A stretch of 64,000 nt of DNA. Source: Pleurodeles waltl. Taxonomy: Eukaryota > Chordata > Amphibia > Caudata > Salamandridae. Positions 45,798-58,925 of this stretch are shown here, piece after piece (positions within the stretch are counted from its first letter, which is position 1; the number at the start of each line of letters is the position of its first letter). The translations under genes and the position numbers were made by a program. The stretch lies in contig NC_090448.1 in assembly GCF_031143425.1 (NCBI RefSeq), positions 330,596,177-330,660,176 of the forward strand. Reading direction: 5' to 3'. The notes under the pieces are model-generated. The model made no database searches, was not told the DNA's origin, and saw nothing but the letters and a program-made list of their open reading frames with translations.

Positions 45798-48700
45798 TCC
45801 ACTCAGATTCCAGAACTTTCTGTCACCGAAATGTGAGGAAAATGTGTTTTTTTAGCCACATTTTGAGGTTTGCAAAGGATTCTGGGTAACAGAACCTGGT
45901 CAGAGCCCCACAAGTCACCCCATCTTGGATTCCCCTAGATCTCTAGTTTTCAAAAATGCACAGGTTTGGTAGGTTTCCCTAGGTGCCGGCTGAGCTAGGG
46001 TCCAAAATCTACAGGTAGGCACTTTGCAAAAAACACCTCTGTTTTCTGTAAAAAAATTGGGATGTGTCCACGTTGTGTTTTGGGCCATTTCCTTTCATGG
46101 GCGCTAGGCCTACCCACACAAGTCAGGTACCATTCTTATCGGGAGACTTGGGGGAACGCTGGATGGAAGGAAATTTGTGGCTCCTCTCAGATTCCAGAAC
46201 TTTCTGTCACCGAAATGTGAGGAAAATGTGTTTTTTAGCCATATTTTGAGGTTTGCAAAGGATTCTGGGTAACAGAACCTGGTCAGAGCCCCACAAGTCA
46301 CCCCATCTTGGATTCCCCTAGATCTCTAGTTTTCAAAAATGCACAGGTTTGGTAGGTTTCCCTAGGTGCCGGCTGAGCTAGGGGCCAAAATCTACAGGTA
46401 GGCACTTCGCAAAAAACACCTCTGTTTTCTGTAAAAAAATTGGGATGTGTCCACGTTGTGTTTTGGGCCATTTCCTTTCATGGGCGCTAGGCCTACCCAC
46501 ACAAGTGAGTTACCATTCTTATCGGGAGACTTGCGGGAACGCTGGGTGGAAGGAAATTTGTGGCTCCTCTCAGATTCCAGAACTCTCTGTCATCGAAATG
46601 TGAGGAAAATGTGTTTTTTTTTAGCCAAATTTTGAGGTTTGGAAAGGATTCTGGGTAACAGAACCTGGTCAGAGCCCCACAAGCCACCCCATCTTGGATT
46701 TCCCTAGGTCTCTAGTTTTCAGAAATGCACAGGGTTGGTAGGTTTCCCTAGGTGCCGGCTGAGCTAGGGGCCAACATCTACAGGTAGGCACTTTGCAAAA
46801 AACACCTCTGTTTTCTGTAAACAAATTGGGATGTGTCCACGTTGTGTTTTGGGCCATTTCCTTTTGTGGGCGCTAGGCCTACCCACACAAGTGAGGCACC
46901 ATTTGTATTGGGAGACTTGGGGGAACGCTGGGTGGAAGGAAATTTGTGGCTCCTCTCAGATTCCAGAACTTTCTGTCACCGAAATGTGAGGAAAATGTGT
47001 TTTTTAGCCAAATTTTGAGGTTTGCAAAAGATTCTGGGTAACAGAACCTGGTCAGAACCCCACAAACCACCCCATCTTGGATTCCCCTAGGTCTCTAGTT
47101 TTAAAAAATGCACAGGTTTGGTAGGTTTCCCTAGGTGCCGGCTGAGCTAGGGGCCAAAATCTACAGGTAGGCACTTTGCAAAAAACACCTCTGTTTTCTG
47201 TAAAGAAATTGGGATGTGTCCACGTTGTGTTTTGGGCCATTTCCTTTCGTGGGCGCTAGGCCCACCCTCACAAGTGAGGTACCATTTTTATCGGGAGACT
47301 TGGGGGAATGCTGGGTGGAAGGAAATTTGTGGCTCCACTCAGATTCCAGAACTTTCTGTCACCGAAATGTGAGGAAAATGTGTTTTTTTAGCCACATTTT
47401 GAGGTTTGCAAAGGATTCTGGGTAACAGAACCTGGTCAGAGCCCCACAAGTCACCCCATCTTGGATTCCCCTAGATCTCTAGTTTTCAAAAATGCACAGG
47501 TTTGGTAGGTTTCCCTAGGTGCCGGCTGAGCTAGGGTCCAAAATCTACAGGTAGGCACTTTGCAAAAAACACCTCTGTTTTCTGTAAAATAATTGGGATG
47601 TGTCCACGTTGTGTTTTGGGCCATTTCCTTTCATGGGCGCTAGGCCTACCCACACAAGTCAGGTACCATTCTTATCGGGAGACTTGGGGGAACGCTGGAT
47701 GGAAGGAAATTTGTGGCTCCTCTCAGATTCCAGAACTTTCTGTCACCGAAATGTGAGGAAAATGTGTTTTTTTAGCCAAATTTTGAGGTCTGCAAAGGAT
47801 TCTGGGTAACAGAACCTGGTCAGAGCCCCACAAGCCACCCCATCTTGGATTCCCCTAGGTCTCTAGTTTTCAGAAATGCACAGGGTTGTAGGTTTCCCTA
47901 GGTGCCGGCTGAGCTAGGGGCCAACATCTACAGGTAGGCACTTTGCAAAAAACACCTCTGTTTTCTGTAAAAAAATTGGGATGTGTCCACGTTGTGTTTT
48001 GGGCCATTTCCTTTCGTGGGCGCTAGGCCTACCCACACAAGTGAGGTACCATTTTTATTGGGAGACTTGGAGGAACACTGGGTGGAAGGAAATTTGTGGC
48101 TCCTCTCAGATTCCAGAACTTTCTGTCACCGAAATGTGAGGAAAATGTGTTTTTTAGCCAAATTTTGAGGATTGCAAATGATTCTCTGTAACAGAACCTG
48201 GTCAGAGCACCACAAGTCACCCCATCTTGGATTCCCCTAGATCTCTAGTTTTCAAAAATGCACAGGTTTGGTAGGTTTCCCTAGGTGCTGGCTGAGCTAG
48301 GGGCCAACATCTACAGGTAGGCACTTTGCAAAAAACACCTCTGTTTTCTGTAAAAAAAATTGGGATGTGTCCACGTTGTGTTTTGGGCCATTTCCTTTCA
48401 TGGGCGCTAGGCCTACCCACACAAGTGAGGTACCATTTTTATCGGGAGACTTGGAGGAAAGCTGGGTGGAAGGAAATTTGTGGCTCCTCTCAGATTCCAG
48501 AACTTTCTGTCACCGAAATGTGAGGAAAATGTGTTTTTTAGCCACATTTTGAGGTTTGCAAAGGATTCGGGGTAACAGAACCTGGTCAGAGCCCCACAAG
48601 TCACCCCATCTTGGATTCCCCTAGATCTCTAGTTTTAAAAAATGCACAGGTTTGGTAGGTTTCCCTAGGTGCCGGCTGAGCTAGGGGCCAAAATCTACAG

Positions 48701-50407
48701 GTAGGCACTTCGCAAAAAACACCTCTGTTTTCTGTAAAAAAATTGGGATGTGTCCATGTTGTGTTTTGGGCCATTTCCTTTCATGGGCGCTAGGCCTACC
48801 CACACAAGTGAGGTACCATTCTTATCGGGAGAGTTGGGGGAACGCTGGGTGGAAGGAAATGTGTGGCTCCTCTCAGATTCCAGAACTTTCTGTCATCGAA
48901 ATGTGAGGAAAATGTGTTTTTTTTTTACCCAAATTTTGAGGTTTGCAAAGGATTCTGGGTAACAGAACCTGGTCAGAGCCCCACAAGCCACCCCATCTTG
49001 GATTCCCCTAGGTCTCTAGTTTTCAGAAATGCACAGGGTTGGTAGGTTTCCCTAGGTGCCGGCTGAGCTAGGGGCCAACATCTACAGGTAGGCACTTTGC
49101 AAAAAACACCTCTGTTTTCTGTAAAAAAAATTGGGATGTGTCCACGTTGTGTTTTGGGCCATTTCCTTTCATGGGCGCTAGGCCTACCCACACAAGTCAG
49201 GTACCATTCTTATCGGGAGACTTGGGGGAACGCTGGATGGAAGGAAATTTGTGGCTCCTCTCAGATTCCAGAACTTTCTGTCACCGAAATGTGAGGAAAA
49301 TGTGTTTTTTAGCCATATTTTGAGGTTTGCAAAGGATTCTGGGTAACAGAACCTGGTCAGAGCCCCACAAGTCACCCCATCTTGGATTCCCCTAGATCTC
49401 TAGTTTTCAAAAATGCACAGGTTTGGTAGGTTTCCCTAGGTGCCGGCTGAGCTAGGGGCCAAAATCTACAGGTAGGCACTTCGCAAAAAACACCTCTGTT
49501 TTCTGTAAAAAAATTGGGATGTGTCCACGTTGTGTTTTGGGCCATTTCCTTTCATGGGCGCTAGGCCTACCCACACAAGTGAGGTACCATTCTTATCGGG
49601 AGACTTGCGGGAACGCTGGGTGGAAGGAAATTTGTGGCTCCTCTCAGATTCCAGAACTCTCTGTCATCGAAATGTGAGGAAAATGTGTTTTTTTTTAGCC
49701 AAATTTTGAGGTTTGGAAAGGATTCTGGGTAACAGAACCTGGTCAGAGCCCCACAAGCCACCCCATCTTGGATTTCCCTAGGTCTCTAGTTTTCAGAAAT
49801 GCACAGGGTTGGTAGGTTTCCCTAGGTGCCGGCTGAGCTAGGGGCCAACATCTACAGGTAGGCACTTTGCAAAAAACACCTCTGTTTTCTGTAAACAAAT
49901 TGGGATGTGTCCACGTTGTGTTTTGGGCCATTTCCTTTTGTGGGCGCTAGGCCTACGCACACAAGTGAGATACCATTTTTATCTGGAGACTTGGGGGAAC
50001 GCTGGGTGGAAGAAAATTTGTGGCTCCTCTCACATTCCAGAACTTTCTGTCACCGAAATGTGAGGAAAATGTGTTTTTTAGCCAAATTTTGAGGTTTGCA
50101 AAGGATTCTCGGTAACAGAACCTGGTCAGAGCCCCACAAGTCACCCCATCTTGGATTCCCCTAGATCTCTAGTTTTCAAAAATGCACAGGTTTGGTAGGT
50201 TTCCCTAGGTGCTGGCTGAGCTAGGGGCCAACATCTACAGGTAGGCACTTTGCAAAAAACACCTCTGTTTTCTGTAAAAAAATTGGGATGTGTCCACGTT
50301 GTGTTTTGGGCCATTTCCTTTCGTGGGCGCTAGGCCTACCCACACAAGTGAGGTACCATTTTTATCAGGAGACTTGGGGGAACGCTGGGTGGAAGGAAAT
50401 TTGTGGC
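45798..50407 (+). repeat. Twelve-unit higher-order block, copy 1 (4,610 bp)
   Basis: Every marker checked from GGCTCCACTCAG (45,795) onward recurs exactly 4,610 bp downstream. These are AAGTCAGGTACC, GCTGGATGGAAGG, GTGAGTTACC, AACTCTCTGTCATCG, GTAAACAAATTGGG, GAGGCACCATTTG, GTAAAATAATTGGG, GCAAATGATTC, GAGCACCAC, GTGAGATACC and ATCTGGAGAC. Within this copy, 45,343-46,250 and 46,879-47,790 are related at 1,536 bp (4 units). In addition, 46,064-46,860 and 49,138-49,935 are related at 3,074 bp (8 units). The block is therefore itself composite. Confidence 0.88.
50367..50407 (+). repeat. Crossover interval joining the two 12-unit copies
   Basis: To the left of this interval the unit reads ATCAGGAGAC, as in the unit at 54,900. 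To the right it reads CTCCACTCAG, then T7 and CCACATTTTGAGG, as in the unit at 45,680. The 41 bp between are identical in both candidate parents. This is the join expected if 45.8-50.4 kb was doubled by unequal exchange. Confidence 0.78.
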
Positions 50408-53400
50408 TCCACTCAGATTCCAGAACTTTCTGTCACCGAAATGTGAGGAAAATGTGTTTTTTTAGCCACATTTTGAGGTTTGCAAAGGATTCTGGGTAAC
50501 AGAACCTGGTCAGAGCCCCACAAGTCACCCCATCTTGGATTCCCCTAGATCTCTAGTTTTCAAAAATGCACAGGTTTGGTAGGTTTCCCTAGGTGCCGGC
50601 TGAGCTAGGGTCCAAAATCTACAGGTAGGCACTTTGCAAAAAACACCTCTGTTTTCTGTAAAAAAATTGGGATGTGTCCACGTTGTGTTTTGGGCCATTT
50701 CCTTTCATGGGCGCTAGGCCTACCCACACAAGTCAGGTACCATTCTTATCGGGAGACTTGGGGGAACGCTGGATGGAAGGAAATTTGTGGCTCCTCTCAG
50801 ATTCCAGAACTTTCTGTCACCGAAATGTGAGGAAAATGTGTTTTTTAGCCATATTTTGAGGTTTGCAAAGGATTCTGGGTAACAGAACCTGGTCAGAGCC
50901 CCACAAGTCACCCCATCTTGGATTCCCCTATATCTCTAGTTTTCAAAAATGCACAGGTTTGGTAGGTTTCCCTAGGTGCCGGCTGAGCTAGGGGCCAAAA
51001 TCTACAGGTAGGCACTTCGCAAAAAACACCTCTGTTTTCTGTAAAAAAATTGGGATGTGTCCACGTTGTGTTTTGGGCCATTTCCTTTCATGGGCGCTAG
51101 GCCTACCCACACAAGTGAGTTACCATTCTTATCGGGAGACTTGCGGGAACGCTGGGTGGAAGGAAATTTGTGGCTCCTCTCAGATTCCAGAACTCTCTGT
51201 CATCGAAATGTGAGGAAAATGTGTTTTTTTTTAGCCAAATTTTGAGGTTTGGAAAGGATTCTGGGTAACAGAACCTGGTCAGAGCCCCACAAGCCACCCC
51301 ATCTTGGATTTCCCTAGGTCTCTAGTTTTCAGAAATGCACAGGGTTGGTAGGTTTCCCTAGGTGCCGGCTGAGCTAGGGGCCAACATCTACAGGTAGGCA
51401 CTTTGCAAAAAACACCTCTGTTTTCTGTAAACAAATTGGGATGTGTCCACGTTGTGTTTTGGGCCATTTCCTTTTGTGGGCGCTAGGCCTACCCACACAA
51501 GTGAGGCACCATTTGTATTGGGAGACTTGGGGGAACGCTGGGTGGAAGGAAATTTGTGGCTCCTCTCAGATTCCAGAACTTTCTGTCACCGAAATGTGAG
51601 GAAAATGTGTTTTTTAGCCAAATTTTGAGGTTTGCAAAAGATTCTGGGTAACAGAACCTGGTCAGAACCCCACAAACCACCCCATCTTGGATTCCCCTAG
51701 GTCTCTAGTTTTAAAAAATGCACAGGTTTGGTAGGTTTCCCTAGGTGCCGGCTGAGCTAGGGGCCAAAATCTACAGGTAGGCACTTTGCAAAAAACACCT
51801 CTGTTTTCTGTAAAGAAATTGGGATGTGTCCACGTTGTGTTTTGGGCCATTTCCTTTCGTGGGCGCTAGGCCCACCCTCACAAGTGAGGTACCATTTTTA
51901 TCGGGAGACTTGGGGGAATGCTGGGTGGAAGGAAATTTGTGGCTCCACTCAGATTCCAGAACTTTCTGTCACCGAAATGTGAGGAAAATGTGTTTTTTTA
52001 GCCACATTTTGAGGTTTGCAAAGGATTCTGGGTAACAGAACCTGGTCAGAGCCCCACAAGTCACCCCATCTTGGATTCCCCTAGATCTCTAGTTTTCAAA
52101 AATGCACAGGTTTGGTAGGTTTCCCTAGGTGCCGGCTGAGCTAGGGTCCAAAATCTACAGGTAGGCACTTTGCAAAAAACACCTCTGTTTTCTGTAAAAT
52201 AATTGGGATGTGTCCACGTTGTGTTTTGGGCCATTTCCTTTCATGGGCGCTAGGCCTACCCACACAAGTCAGGTACCATTCTTATCGGGAGACTTGGGGG
52301 AACGCTGGATGGAAGGAAATTTGTGGCTCCTCTCAGATTCCAGAACTTTCTGTCACCGAAATGTGAGGAAAATGTGTTTTTTTAGCCAAATTTTGAGGTC
52401 TGCAAAGGATTCTGGGTAACAGAACCTGGTCAGAGCCCCACAAGCCACCCCATCTTGGATTCCCCTAGGTCTCTAGTTTTCAGAAATGCACAGGGTTGTA
52501 GGTTTCCCTAGGTGCCGGCTGAGCTAGGGGCCAACATCTACAGGTAGGCACTTTGCAAAAAACACCTCTGTTTTCTGTAAAAAAATTGGGATGTGTCCAC
52601 GTTGTGTTTTGGGCCATTTCCTTTCGTGGGCGCTAGGCCTACCCACACAAGTGAGGTACCATTTTTATTGGGAGACTTGGAGGAACACTGGGTGGAAGGA
52701 AATTTGTGGCTCCTCTCAGATTCCAGAACTTTCTGTCACCGAAATGTGAGGAAAATGTGTTTTTTAGCCAAATTTTGAGGATTGCAAATGATTCTCTGTA
52801 ACAGAACCTGGTCAGAGCACCACAAGTCACCCCATCTTGGATTCCCCTAGATCTCTAGTTTTCAAAAATGCACAGGTTTGGTAGGTTTCCCTAGGTGCTG
52901 GCTGAGCTAGGGGCCAACATCTACAGGTAGGCACTTTGCAAAAAACACCTCTGTTTTCTGTAAAAAAAATTGGGATGTGTCCACGTTGTGTTTTGGGCCA
53001 TTTCCTTTCATGGGCGCTAGGCCTACCCACACAAGTGAGGTACCATTTTTATCGGGAGACTTGGAGGAAAGCTGGGTGGAAGGAAATTTGTGGCTCCTCT
53101 CAGATTCCAGAACTTTCTGTCACCGAAATGTGAGGAAAATGTGTTTTTTAGCCACATTTTGAGGTTTGCAAAGGATTCGGGGTAACAGAACCTGGTCAGA
53201 GCCCCACAAGTCACCCCATCTTGGATTCCCCTAGATCTCTAGTTTTAAAAAATGCACAGGTTTGGTAGGTTTCCCTAGGTGCCGGCTGAGCTAGGGGCCA
53301 AAATCTACAGGTAGGCACTTCGCAAAAAACACCTCTGTTTTCTGTAAAAAAATTGGGATGTGTCCATGTTGTGTTTTGGGCCATTTCCTTTCATGGGCGC

Positions 53401-55017
53401 TAGGCCTACCCACACAAGTGAGGTACCATTCTTATCGGGAGAGTTGGGGGAACGCTGGGTGGAAGGAAATGTGTGGCTCCTCTCAGATTCCAGAACTTTC
53501 TGTCATCGAAATGTGAGGAAAATGTGTTTTTTTTTTACCCAAATTTTGAGGTTTGCAAAGGATTCTGGGTAACAGAACCTGGTCAGAGCCCCACAAGCCA
53601 CCCCATCTTGGATTCCCCTAGGTCTCTAGTTTTCAGAAATGCACAGGGTTGGTAGGTTTCCCTAGGTGCCGGCTGAGCTAGGGGCCAACATCTACAGGTA
53701 GGCACTTTGCAAAAAACACCTCTGTTTTCTGTAAAAAAAATTGGGATGTGTCCACGTTGTGTTTTGGGCCATTTCCTTTCATGGGCGCTAGGCCTACCCA
53801 CACAAGTCAGGTACCATTCTTATCGGGAGACTTGGGGGAACGCTGGATGGAAGGAAATTTGTGGCTCCTCTCAGATTCCAGAACTTTCTGTCACCGAAAT
53901 GTGAGGAAAATGTGTTTTTTAGCCATATTTTGAGGTTTGCAAAGGATTCTGGGTAACAGAACCTGGTCAGAGCCCCACAAGTCACCCCATCTTGGATTCC
54001 CCTAGATCTCTAGTTTTCAAAAATGCACAGGTTTGGTAGGTTTCCCTAGGTGCCGGCTGAGCTAGGGGCCAAAATCTACAGGTAGGCACTTCGCAAAAAA
54101 CACCTCTGTTTTCTGTAAAAAAATTGGGATGTGTCCACGTTGTGTTTTGGGCCATTTCCTTTCATGGGCGCTAGGCCTACCCACACAAGTGAGGTACCAT
54201 TCTTATCGGGAGACTTGCGGGAACGCTGGGTGGAAGGAAATTTGTGGCTCCTCTCAGATTCCAGAACTCTCTGTCATCGAAATGTGAGGAAAATGTGTTT
54301 TTTTTTAGCCAAATTTTGAGGTTTGGAAAGGATTCTGGGTAACAGAACCTGGTCAGAGCCCCACAAGCCACCCCATCTTGGATTTCCCTAGGTCTCTAGT
54401 TTTCAGAAATGCACAGGGTTGGTAGGTTTCCCTAGGTGCCGGCTGAGCTAGGGGCCAACATCTACAGGTAGGCACTTTGCAAAAAACACCTCTGTTTTCT
54501 GTAAACAAATTGGGATGTGTCCACGTTGTGTTTTGGGCCATTTCCTTTTGTGGGCGCTAGGCCTACGCACACAAGTGAGATACCATTTTTATCTGGAGAC
54601 TTGGGGGAACGCTGGGTGGAAGAAAATTTGTGGCTCCTCTCACATTCCAGAACTTTCTGTCACCGAAATGTGAGGAAAATGTGTTTTTTAGCCAAATTTT
54701 GAGGTTTGCAAAGGATTCTCGGTAACAGAACCTGGTCAGAGCCCCACAAGTCACCCCATCTTGGATTCCCCTAGATCTCTAGTTTTCAAAAATGCACAGG
54801 TTTGGTAGGTTTCCCTAGGTGCTGGCTGAGCTAGGGGCCAACATCTACAGGTAGGCACTTTGCAAAAAACACCTCTGTTTTCTGTAAAAAAATTGGGATG
54901 TGTCCACGTTGTGTTTTGGGCCATTTCCTTTCGTGGGCGCTAGGCCTACCCACACAAGTGAGGTACCATTTTTATCAGGAGACTTGGGGGAACGCTGGGT
55001 GGAAGGAAATTTGTGGC
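50408..55017 (+). repeat. Twelve-unit higher-order block, copy 2 (4,610 bp)
   Basis: This is a near-perfect second copy of 45,798-50,407. The only substitution I noticed is CCTATATCTC at 50,929 against CCTAGATCTC at 46,319. The match ends near 55,017, where this copy reads CTCCTCTCAG and the first reads CTCCACTCAG. Such similarity between 4.6 kb neighbours implies a recent event. A collapsed or expanded assembly is the alternative. Confidence 0.87.
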
Positions 55018-58000
55018 TCCTCTCAGATTCCAGAACTTTCTGTCACCGAAATGTGAGGAAAATGTTTTTTTTTAGCCAAATTTTGAGGTTTGCATAAGAT
55101 TCTGGGTAACAGAACCTGGTCAGAGCCCCACAAGTCACCCCATCTTGGATTCCCCTAGGTCTCTAGTTTTAAAAAATTCACAGGTTTTGTAGGTTTCCAG
55201 AGGTGCCGGCTGAGCTGGGGGCCAAAATCTACAGGTAGACACTTTGCAAAAAACACCCCTGTTTTCTGTAAAAAAATTGGGATGTGTCCACGTTGTGTTT
55301 TGGGCCATTTCCTTTCATGGGTGTTAGGCCTACCCACACAAGTGAGGTACCATTTTTATCGGGAGACATGGGGGAATGGTGGGTAGAAGGAAATTTGTGG
55401 CTCCTTTCAGATTCCAGAACTTTCTGTCACCGAAATGTGAGGAAAATGTGTTTTTTAGCAAAGATTGAGGTTTGCAAAGGATTCTGGGTAACAGAACCTG
55501 GTCAGAGCCCCACAAGTCACCCCATCTTGGATTCCCCTAGATCTCTAGTTTTGAAAAATGCACAGGTTTGGTAGGTTTCCCTAGGTGCCGGCTGAGCTAG
55601 GGGCCAAAATCTACAGGTAGGCACTTCGCAAAAAACACCTTTGTTTTCTGTAAAAAAATTGGGATGTGTCCATGTTGTGTTTTGGGCCATATCCTTTCAT
55701 GGGCGCTAGGCCTACCCACACAAGTGAGGTACCATTCTTATCGGGAGACTTGGGGGAACGCTGGGTGGAAGGAAATTTGTGGCTCCTCTCAGATTCCAGA
55801 ACTTTCTGTCATCGAAATGTGAGGAAAATGTGTTTTTTTAGCCAAATTTTGAGGTCTGCAAAGGATTCTGGGTAACAGAACCTGGTCAGAGCCCCACAAG
55901 CCACCCCATCTTGGATTCCCCTAGGTCTCTAGTTTTCAGAAATGCACAGGGTTGTAGGTTTCCCTAGGTGCCGGCTGAGCTAGGGGCCAACATCTACAGG
56001 TAGGCACTTTGCAAAAAACACCTCTGTTTTCTGTAAAAAAATTGGGATGTGTCCACGTTGTGTTTTGGGCCATTTCCTTTCGTGGGCGCTAGGCCTACCC
56101 ACACAAGTGAGGTACCATTTTTATTGGGAGACTTGGAGGAACACTGGGTGGAAGGAAATTTGTGGCTCCTCTCAGATTCCAGAACTTTCTGTCACCGAAA
56201 TGTGAGGAAAATGTGTTTTTTAGCCAAATTTTGAGGATTGCAAATGATTCTCTGTAACAGAACCTGGTCAGAGCACCACAAGTCACCCCATCTTGGATTC
56301 CCCTAGATCTCTAGTTTTAAAAAATGCACAGGTTTGGTAGGTTTCCCTAGGTGCTGGCTGAGCTAGGGGCCAACATCTACAGGTAGGCACTTTGCAAAAA
56401 ACACCTCTGTTTTCTGTAAAAAAATTGGGATGTGTCCACGTTGTGTTTTGGGCCATTTCCTTTCGTGGGCGCTAGGCCTACCCACACAAGTGAGGTACCA
56501 TTTTTATCGGGAGACTTGGAGGAAAGCTGGGTGGAAGGAAATTTGTGGCTCCTCTCAGATTCCAGAACTTTCTGTCACCGAAATGTGAGGAAAATGTGTT
56601 TTTTAGCCACATTTTGAGGTTTGCAAAGGATTCGGGGTAACAGAACCTGGTCAGAGCCCCACAAGTCACCCCATCTTGGATTCCCCTAGATCTCTAGTTT
56701 TAAAAAATGCACAGGTTTGGTAGGTTTCCCTAGGTGCCGGCTGAGCTAGGGGCCAAAATCTACAGGTAGGCACTTCGCAAAAAACACCTCTGTTTTCTGT
56801 AAAAAAATTGGGATGTGTCCATGTTGTGTTTTGGGCCATTTCCTTTCATGGGCGCTAGGCCTACCCACACAAGTGAGGTACCATTCTTATCGGGAGAGTT
56901 GGGGGAACGCTGGGTGGAAGGAAATGTGTGGCTCCTCTCAGATTCCAGAACTTTCTGTCATCGAAATGTGAGGAAAATGTGTTTTTTTTTTACCCAAATT
57001 TTGAGGTTTGCAAAGGATTCTGGGTAACAGAACCTGGTCAGAGCCCCACAAGCCACCCCATCTTGGATTCCCCTAGGTCTCTAGTTTTCAGAAATGCACA
57101 GGGTTGGTTGGTTTCCCTAGGTGCCGGCTGAGCTAGGGGCCAACATCTACAGGTAGGCACTTTGCAAAAAACACCTCTGTTTTCTGTAAAAAAAATTGGG
57201 ATGTGTCCACGTTGTGTTTTGGGCCATTTCCTTTCATGGGCGCTAGGCCTACCCACACAAGTCAGGTACCATTCTTATCGGGAGACTTGGGGGAACGCTG
57301 GATGGAAGGAAATTTGTGGCTCCTCTCAGATTCCAGAACTTTCTGTCACCGAAATGTGAGGAAAATGTGTTTTTTAGCCATATTTTGAGGTTTGCAAAGG
57401 ATTCTGGGTAACAGAACCTGGTCAGAGCCCCACAAGTCACCCCATCTTGGATTCCCCTAGATCTCTAGTTTTCAAAAATGCACAGGTTTGGTAGGTTTCC
57501 CTAGGTGCCGGCTGAGCTAGGGGCCAAAATCTACAGGTAGGCACTTCGCAAAAAACACCTCTGTTTTCTGTAAAAAAATTGGGATGTGTCCACGTTGTGT
57601 TTTGGGCCATTTCCTTTCATGGGCGCTAGGCCTACCCACACAAGTGAGGTACCATTCTTATCGGGAGACTTGCGGGAACGCTGGGTGGAAGGAAATTTGT
57701 GGCTCCTCTCAGATTCCAGAACTCTCTGTCATCGAAATGTGAGGAAAATGTGTTTTTTTTTAGCCAAATTTTGAGGTTTGGAAAGGATTCTGGGTAACAG
57801 AACCTGGTCAGAGCCCCACAAGCCACCCCATCTTGGATTTCCCTAGGTCTCTAGTTTTCAGAAATGCACAGGGTTGGTAGGTTTCCCTAGGTGCCGGCTG
57901 AGCTAGGGGCCAACATCTACAGGTAGGCACTTTGCAAAAAACACCTCTGTTTTCTGTAAACAAATTGGGATGTGTCCACGTTGTGTTTTGGGCCATTTCC

Positions 58001-58925
58001 TTTTGTGGGCGCTAGGCCTACGCACACAAGTGAGATACCATTTTTATCTGGAGACTTGGGGGAACGCTGGGTGGAAGAAAATTTGTGGCTCCTCTCACAT
58101 TCCAGAACTTTCTGTCACCGAAATGTGAGGAAAATGTGTTTTTTAGCCAAATTTTGAGGTTTGCAAAGGATTCTCGGTAACAGAACCTGGTCAGAGCCCC
58201 ACAAGTCACCCCATCTTGGATTCCCCTAGATCTCTAGTTTTCAAAAATGCACAGGTTTGGTAGGTTTCCCTAGGTGCTGGCTGAGCTAGGGGCCAACATC
58301 TACAGGTAGGCACTTTGCAAAAAACACCTCTGTTTTCTGTAAAAAAATTGGGATGTGTCCACGTTGTGTTTTGGGCCATTTCCTTTCGTGGGCGCTAGGC
58401 CTACCCACACAAGTGAGGTACCATTTTTATCAGGAGACTTGGGGGAACGCTGGGTGGAAGGAAATTTGTGGCTCCTCTCAGATTCCAGAACTTTCTGTCA
58501 CCGAAATGTGAGGAAAATGTTTTTTTTTAGCCAAATTTTGAGGTTTGCATAAGATTCTGGGTAACAGAACCTGGTCAGAGCCCCACAAGTCACCCCATCT
58601 TGGATTCCCCTAGGTCTCTAGTTTTAAAAAATTCACAGGTTTTGTAGGTTTCCAGAGGTGCCGGCTGAGCTGGGGGCCAAAATCTACAGGTAGACACTTT
58701 GCAAAAAACACCCCTGTTTTCTGTAAAAAAATTGGGATGTGTCCACGTTGTGTTTTGGGCCATTTCCTTTCATGGGTGTTAGGCCTACCCACACAAGTGA
58801 GGTACCATTTTTATCGGGAGACATGGGGGAATGGTGGGTAGAAGGAAATTTGTGGCTCCTTTCAGATTCCAGAACTTTCTGTCACCGAAATGTGAGGAAA
58901 ATGTGTTTTTTAGCAAAGATTGAGG
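55018..58925 (+). repeat. Nine-unit repeat region
   Basis: About 55,826-58,970 repeats about 52,370-55,514 at 3,455-3,456 bp (9 units). It starts in the unit with GAGGTCTGC and includes ATTTTTATTGGG, GAGCACCAC, GAGAGTTGGGGG, AAGTCAGGTACC, AACTCTCTGTC, GTGAGATACC, ATCAGGAGAC and TTAGCAAAGATTG. The first part, 54,900-57,200, is also the distant copy of 24,560-26,860. Private changes are GTTGGTTGGTTTCC at 57,105 and GTTTTAAAAAATG at 56,314. Confidence 0.82.
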
